DNA of 60,856 bases, taken from contig NZ_JAKZLF010000032.1 in NCBI RefSeq assembly GCF_022808855.1, positions 1-60,856 of the forward strand, given 5' to 3'. A program made the position numbers and the translations under genes. The DNA is from Anaeromyxobacter soli (GTDB taxonomy: Bacteria; Myxococcota; Myxococcia; Myxococcales; Anaeromyxobacteraceae). The notes below the pieces were generated by a model, which saw only the letters and a list, made by a program, of their open reading frames with translations, was not told the origin of the DNA and did not search any database. Numbering within the stretch: the first letter of the stretch is position 1; each line of letters starts with the position of its first letter. Shown here in pieces: positions 59,153 through 60,856 of this stretch.

Positions 59153-60663
59153 GTGCCAGTGCGCACCTGGTCTCTCGCCCTCGCGATCGACCGCGCCGAC
59201 CCCGCGCCCGTGGTGCGCCAGGTCGCGCGCGGGATCGCCTCGCACGTCGCCGCGGGGCGGCTCCGCCCCGGCGAGCGGCTCCCCGGATCGCGCGAGCTCG
59301 CGCGCATCCTCGGCCTGCACCGCAACACGGTCTTGGCCGCCTACGCCGAGCTGCTCGCGGAGGGATGGGTGCAGTCGTCCGGCGGCCGCGGAACCTTCGT
59401 CTCTCCCGAGATCCCGGCCGCGCTCAGGCGGCGGGCCGGCGGCCCGGGAGCGGGAAGTCGGGCTCCAGGATTCGCGCTCGGGCCGGCCCCGTCGCCGCGG
59501 GGGGTGATCGCGGCGCAGCCCGGCGTGCTCAACCTCGTGAGCGGCATCCCGGATCTGCGGCTCGTGCCGGTGGACGCGATCGCGCGCGCCTACCGCCGGG
59601 CGCTGCGGCGCCCCGGGATCCTCGGCTATGGCGACCCCGCGGGCGAGGAACGCCTCCGGACGGCGATCGGCCAGATGCTCCGCTCGACCCGCGGCCTGGA
59701 GCCGGATCCCGCCGGGCTCCTCGTGACGCGCGGGAGCCAGCTTGCGCTCACCGTGACGGCGCGGGCGCTCTTCCGCCCCGGGGACATCGTCGCGGTGGAG
59801 GCGCCCGGGTACGCCGCGGCGTGGGACGTCTTCCGGGCCGCGGGCGCGCACGTGGTGCCGCTCCCGGTGGACGAGGAGGGGCTCCGGGTGGACGCGCTCG
59901 AGGCGCTGACCCGGCGCGGGAAGGTGCGCGCCGTCTACCTGACGCCGCACCACCAGTACCCGACCACGGTGACGCTCCCCGCCGCGCGCCGCATCGCGCT
60001 CCTCCGCCTCGCGGCCGTGGAGCGCCTCGCCGTCCTAGAGGACGACTACGACAGCGAGTTCCACTACGACGGCGCGCCGGTGCTGCCGCTCGCCGCGAAC
60101 GACCCGGCCGGCGTCGTCGTGCACGTCGGGACGCTATCCAAGATCCTCGCGCCCGGCCTGCGCATCGGCTACGTGCACGCGGCGCCCGAGGTGATCCGGT
60201 GCCTCGCCGAGCACCGCCGCTACGTCGACCGCCAGGGCGACCGGGCGCTCGAGGTCGCCGTCGCCGAGCTGATCGAGGACGGGGAGCTGCAGCAGCACGT
60301 CTGGCGGATGCGCCGCCGCTACGCCGCGCGCCGCGACGCGCTCGCCGAGGCGCTGCGCGCGCGGCTCGCCGGCGCGCCGAGTTCGCGGTGCCCGCCGGCG
60401 GCATGGCGCTGTGGTGCAGGACGGCGCCGGACCTCGACGCCGATCGCTGGGCCGAGGAGGGCCCGCGCGCGGGCGTGCTGTTCCACGCCGGGAGCGACTT
60501 CACGTTCGAGCGCGAGCCCTATCCCGCGCTGCAGCTCGGGTTCGCGCTGCTGGAGGAGCGAGAGCTCGGCGAGGCGGTGCGACGGATGGCGGTCGCGCTC
60601 GAGGCGGCGGGCAGGCCGGGACCGGCGGAGAGCGGCGGTCGCACAAAGGGGCGGCGGGCCTGA
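59153..60663 (+). pseudogene. MocR/PdxR-type regulator broken by a 1-base frameshift
   Basis: The intact part encodes a GntR-type winged helix (RPGERLPGSRELARILGLHRNT, in part SRELARILGLHRNTVLAAY) joined to an aminotransferase-I fold with the PLP lysine in GTLSKILAPGLRIGY. At about 60374-60378 the reading frame shifts by one base: before it the frame reads ...RARLAG, after it the match continues one base back as AEFAVPAGGMALWC...LQLGFALLEE. The unshifted frame reads into low-complexity sequence and stops at 60733. One missing base (GGCGCG|GCC reduced to GGCGCGCC) explains it. MocR proteins control vitamin B6, GABA or amino-acid genes. It is either a pseudogene or a sequencing error. The start is GTG at 59153. 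Confidence 0.85.
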
Positions 60664-60729
60664 CACGGAGGTCGGCCGGTCGATTCCGCTGCCGCGCCGC
60701 GCGTCCGGCACGACGGCGCCGGGGCCGCG

Positions 60730-60856
60730 CTAGTGTCCTGAGTCGGAAGTCCGTCGGCAGAATCGTTCAATGCTGGCGAGGATCTCGTCGGCGGACTTCG
60801 TCCAGACGAAGGGCTTAGGCGCCGCGTTCGTGATCGAGATGAACCGTTCGATCGCG
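60730..60856 (-). CDS. IS630-family transposase, C-terminal end (partial)
   Basis: The last 127 bases encode, on the minus strand, 41 residues ending in KPFVWTKSADEILASIERF and then CRRTSDSGH-stop. This tail is typical of IS630-family DDE transposases. The rest of the gene lies beyond the window edge. The stop codon TAG (60730-60732) sits at the likely end of the element. Confidence 0.85.
   Translation of the reverse strand, partial: AIERFISITNAAPKPFVWTKSADEILASIERFCRRTSDSGH
60731..60856 (-). mobile_element. End of an IS630-type insertion sequence
   Basis: The element begins at the TA dinucleotide 60731-60732, the target that IS630 elements duplicate, followed by GTGTCCTGAGTCGGAAGTCC, a plausible terminal inverted repeat. 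Only this end is in the window. The insertion lies 67 bases past the broken MocR gene. Confidence 0.7.

Noticed and set aside
60374-60378. Programmed -1 frameshift in the MocR gene
   Set aside because: There is no slippery heptamer or clear downstream pseudoknot, and MocR proteins are not known to use frameshifting. A deletion or sequencing error is simpler.

Overview
The window is 60.9 kb of very GC-rich bacterial DNA. By eye it is a little above 70% G+C, with codon third positions almost all G or C. The gene content is chromosomal: ettA, ppk1, tag, a urease operon, a methyl-accepting chemotaxis protein, a split end-joining ligase/polymerase pair, ECF sigma factors with C-terminal extensions, and many lipoproteins and sensors. 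Together with GTG and TTG starts and strongly interleaved strands, this fits a Myxococcota chromosome, most like Anaeromyxobacter. That assignment is inferred from gene style, because no rRNA or tRNA gene is present to test it. The only mobile DNA seen is the end of an IS630-type transposase at the right edge.

Layout. 1-8.3 kb: a small charged protein, an NmrA-like protein, EttA, a lipoprotein whose ribosome binding site sits in a hairpin, a large divergent malate synthase-like enzyme, and an ECF41-type sigma factor that overlaps a convergent epimerase. 8.5-16.7 kb: an orphan SdhC-like cytochrome b, a SWIM protein with a SNF2 helicase, a pectinacetylesterase-like lipoprotein, and a GH15 glucoamylase/trehalase coupled to a small membrane protein. 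16.7-21.3 kb: a double-Cache/HAMP/PAS receptor with no output domain, and a conserved two-gene module (cNMP-CBS-nucleotidyltransferase plus DnaQ-like exonuclease). 21.4-27.9 kb: the urease operon ureD-ureAB-ureC-ureF-ureG, with gamma and beta fused and no ureE, and a PocR hybrid histidine kinase.

28-38 kb: a phospholipase D/cardiolipin synthase, a VOC protein, Tag, a thioredoxin-fold protein with a degenerate active site, an MCP, two exported rhodaneses with an unusual GTTAAC repeat cluster upstream, and a divergent LigC-type ligase/LigD-type polymerase pair. 38-41 kb: ppk1, flanked on both sides by 11-bp-periodic Pho-box-like repeats. 41-50 kb: an accessory-looking run with a SnoaL-extended ECF sigma factor, three VOC proteins (one of clearly foreign base composition), a Trp/Tyr/Gly-rich secreted protein, two reductases, a lipase, an AraC regulator and a second Lnt-like acyltransferase. 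50-60.8 kb: DoxX, an orphan membrane-anchored TAXI binding protein, a sulfatase with its maturase and a divergent SulP sulfate transporter, a BASS transporter, a Cys-rich tail-anchored protein, a MocR regulator broken by a 1-base frameshift, and the IS630 end.

How the genes work together. The clearest functional units are urease with its assembly proteins; sulfatase, maturase and sulfate permease for sulfate-ester use; ligase and polymerase for end joining; and ppk1 with a candidate phosphate regulon. The least explained units are the nucleotidyltransferase/exonuclease module, the output-less Cache receptor, the divergent malate synthase-like enzyme and the orphan TAXI protein.
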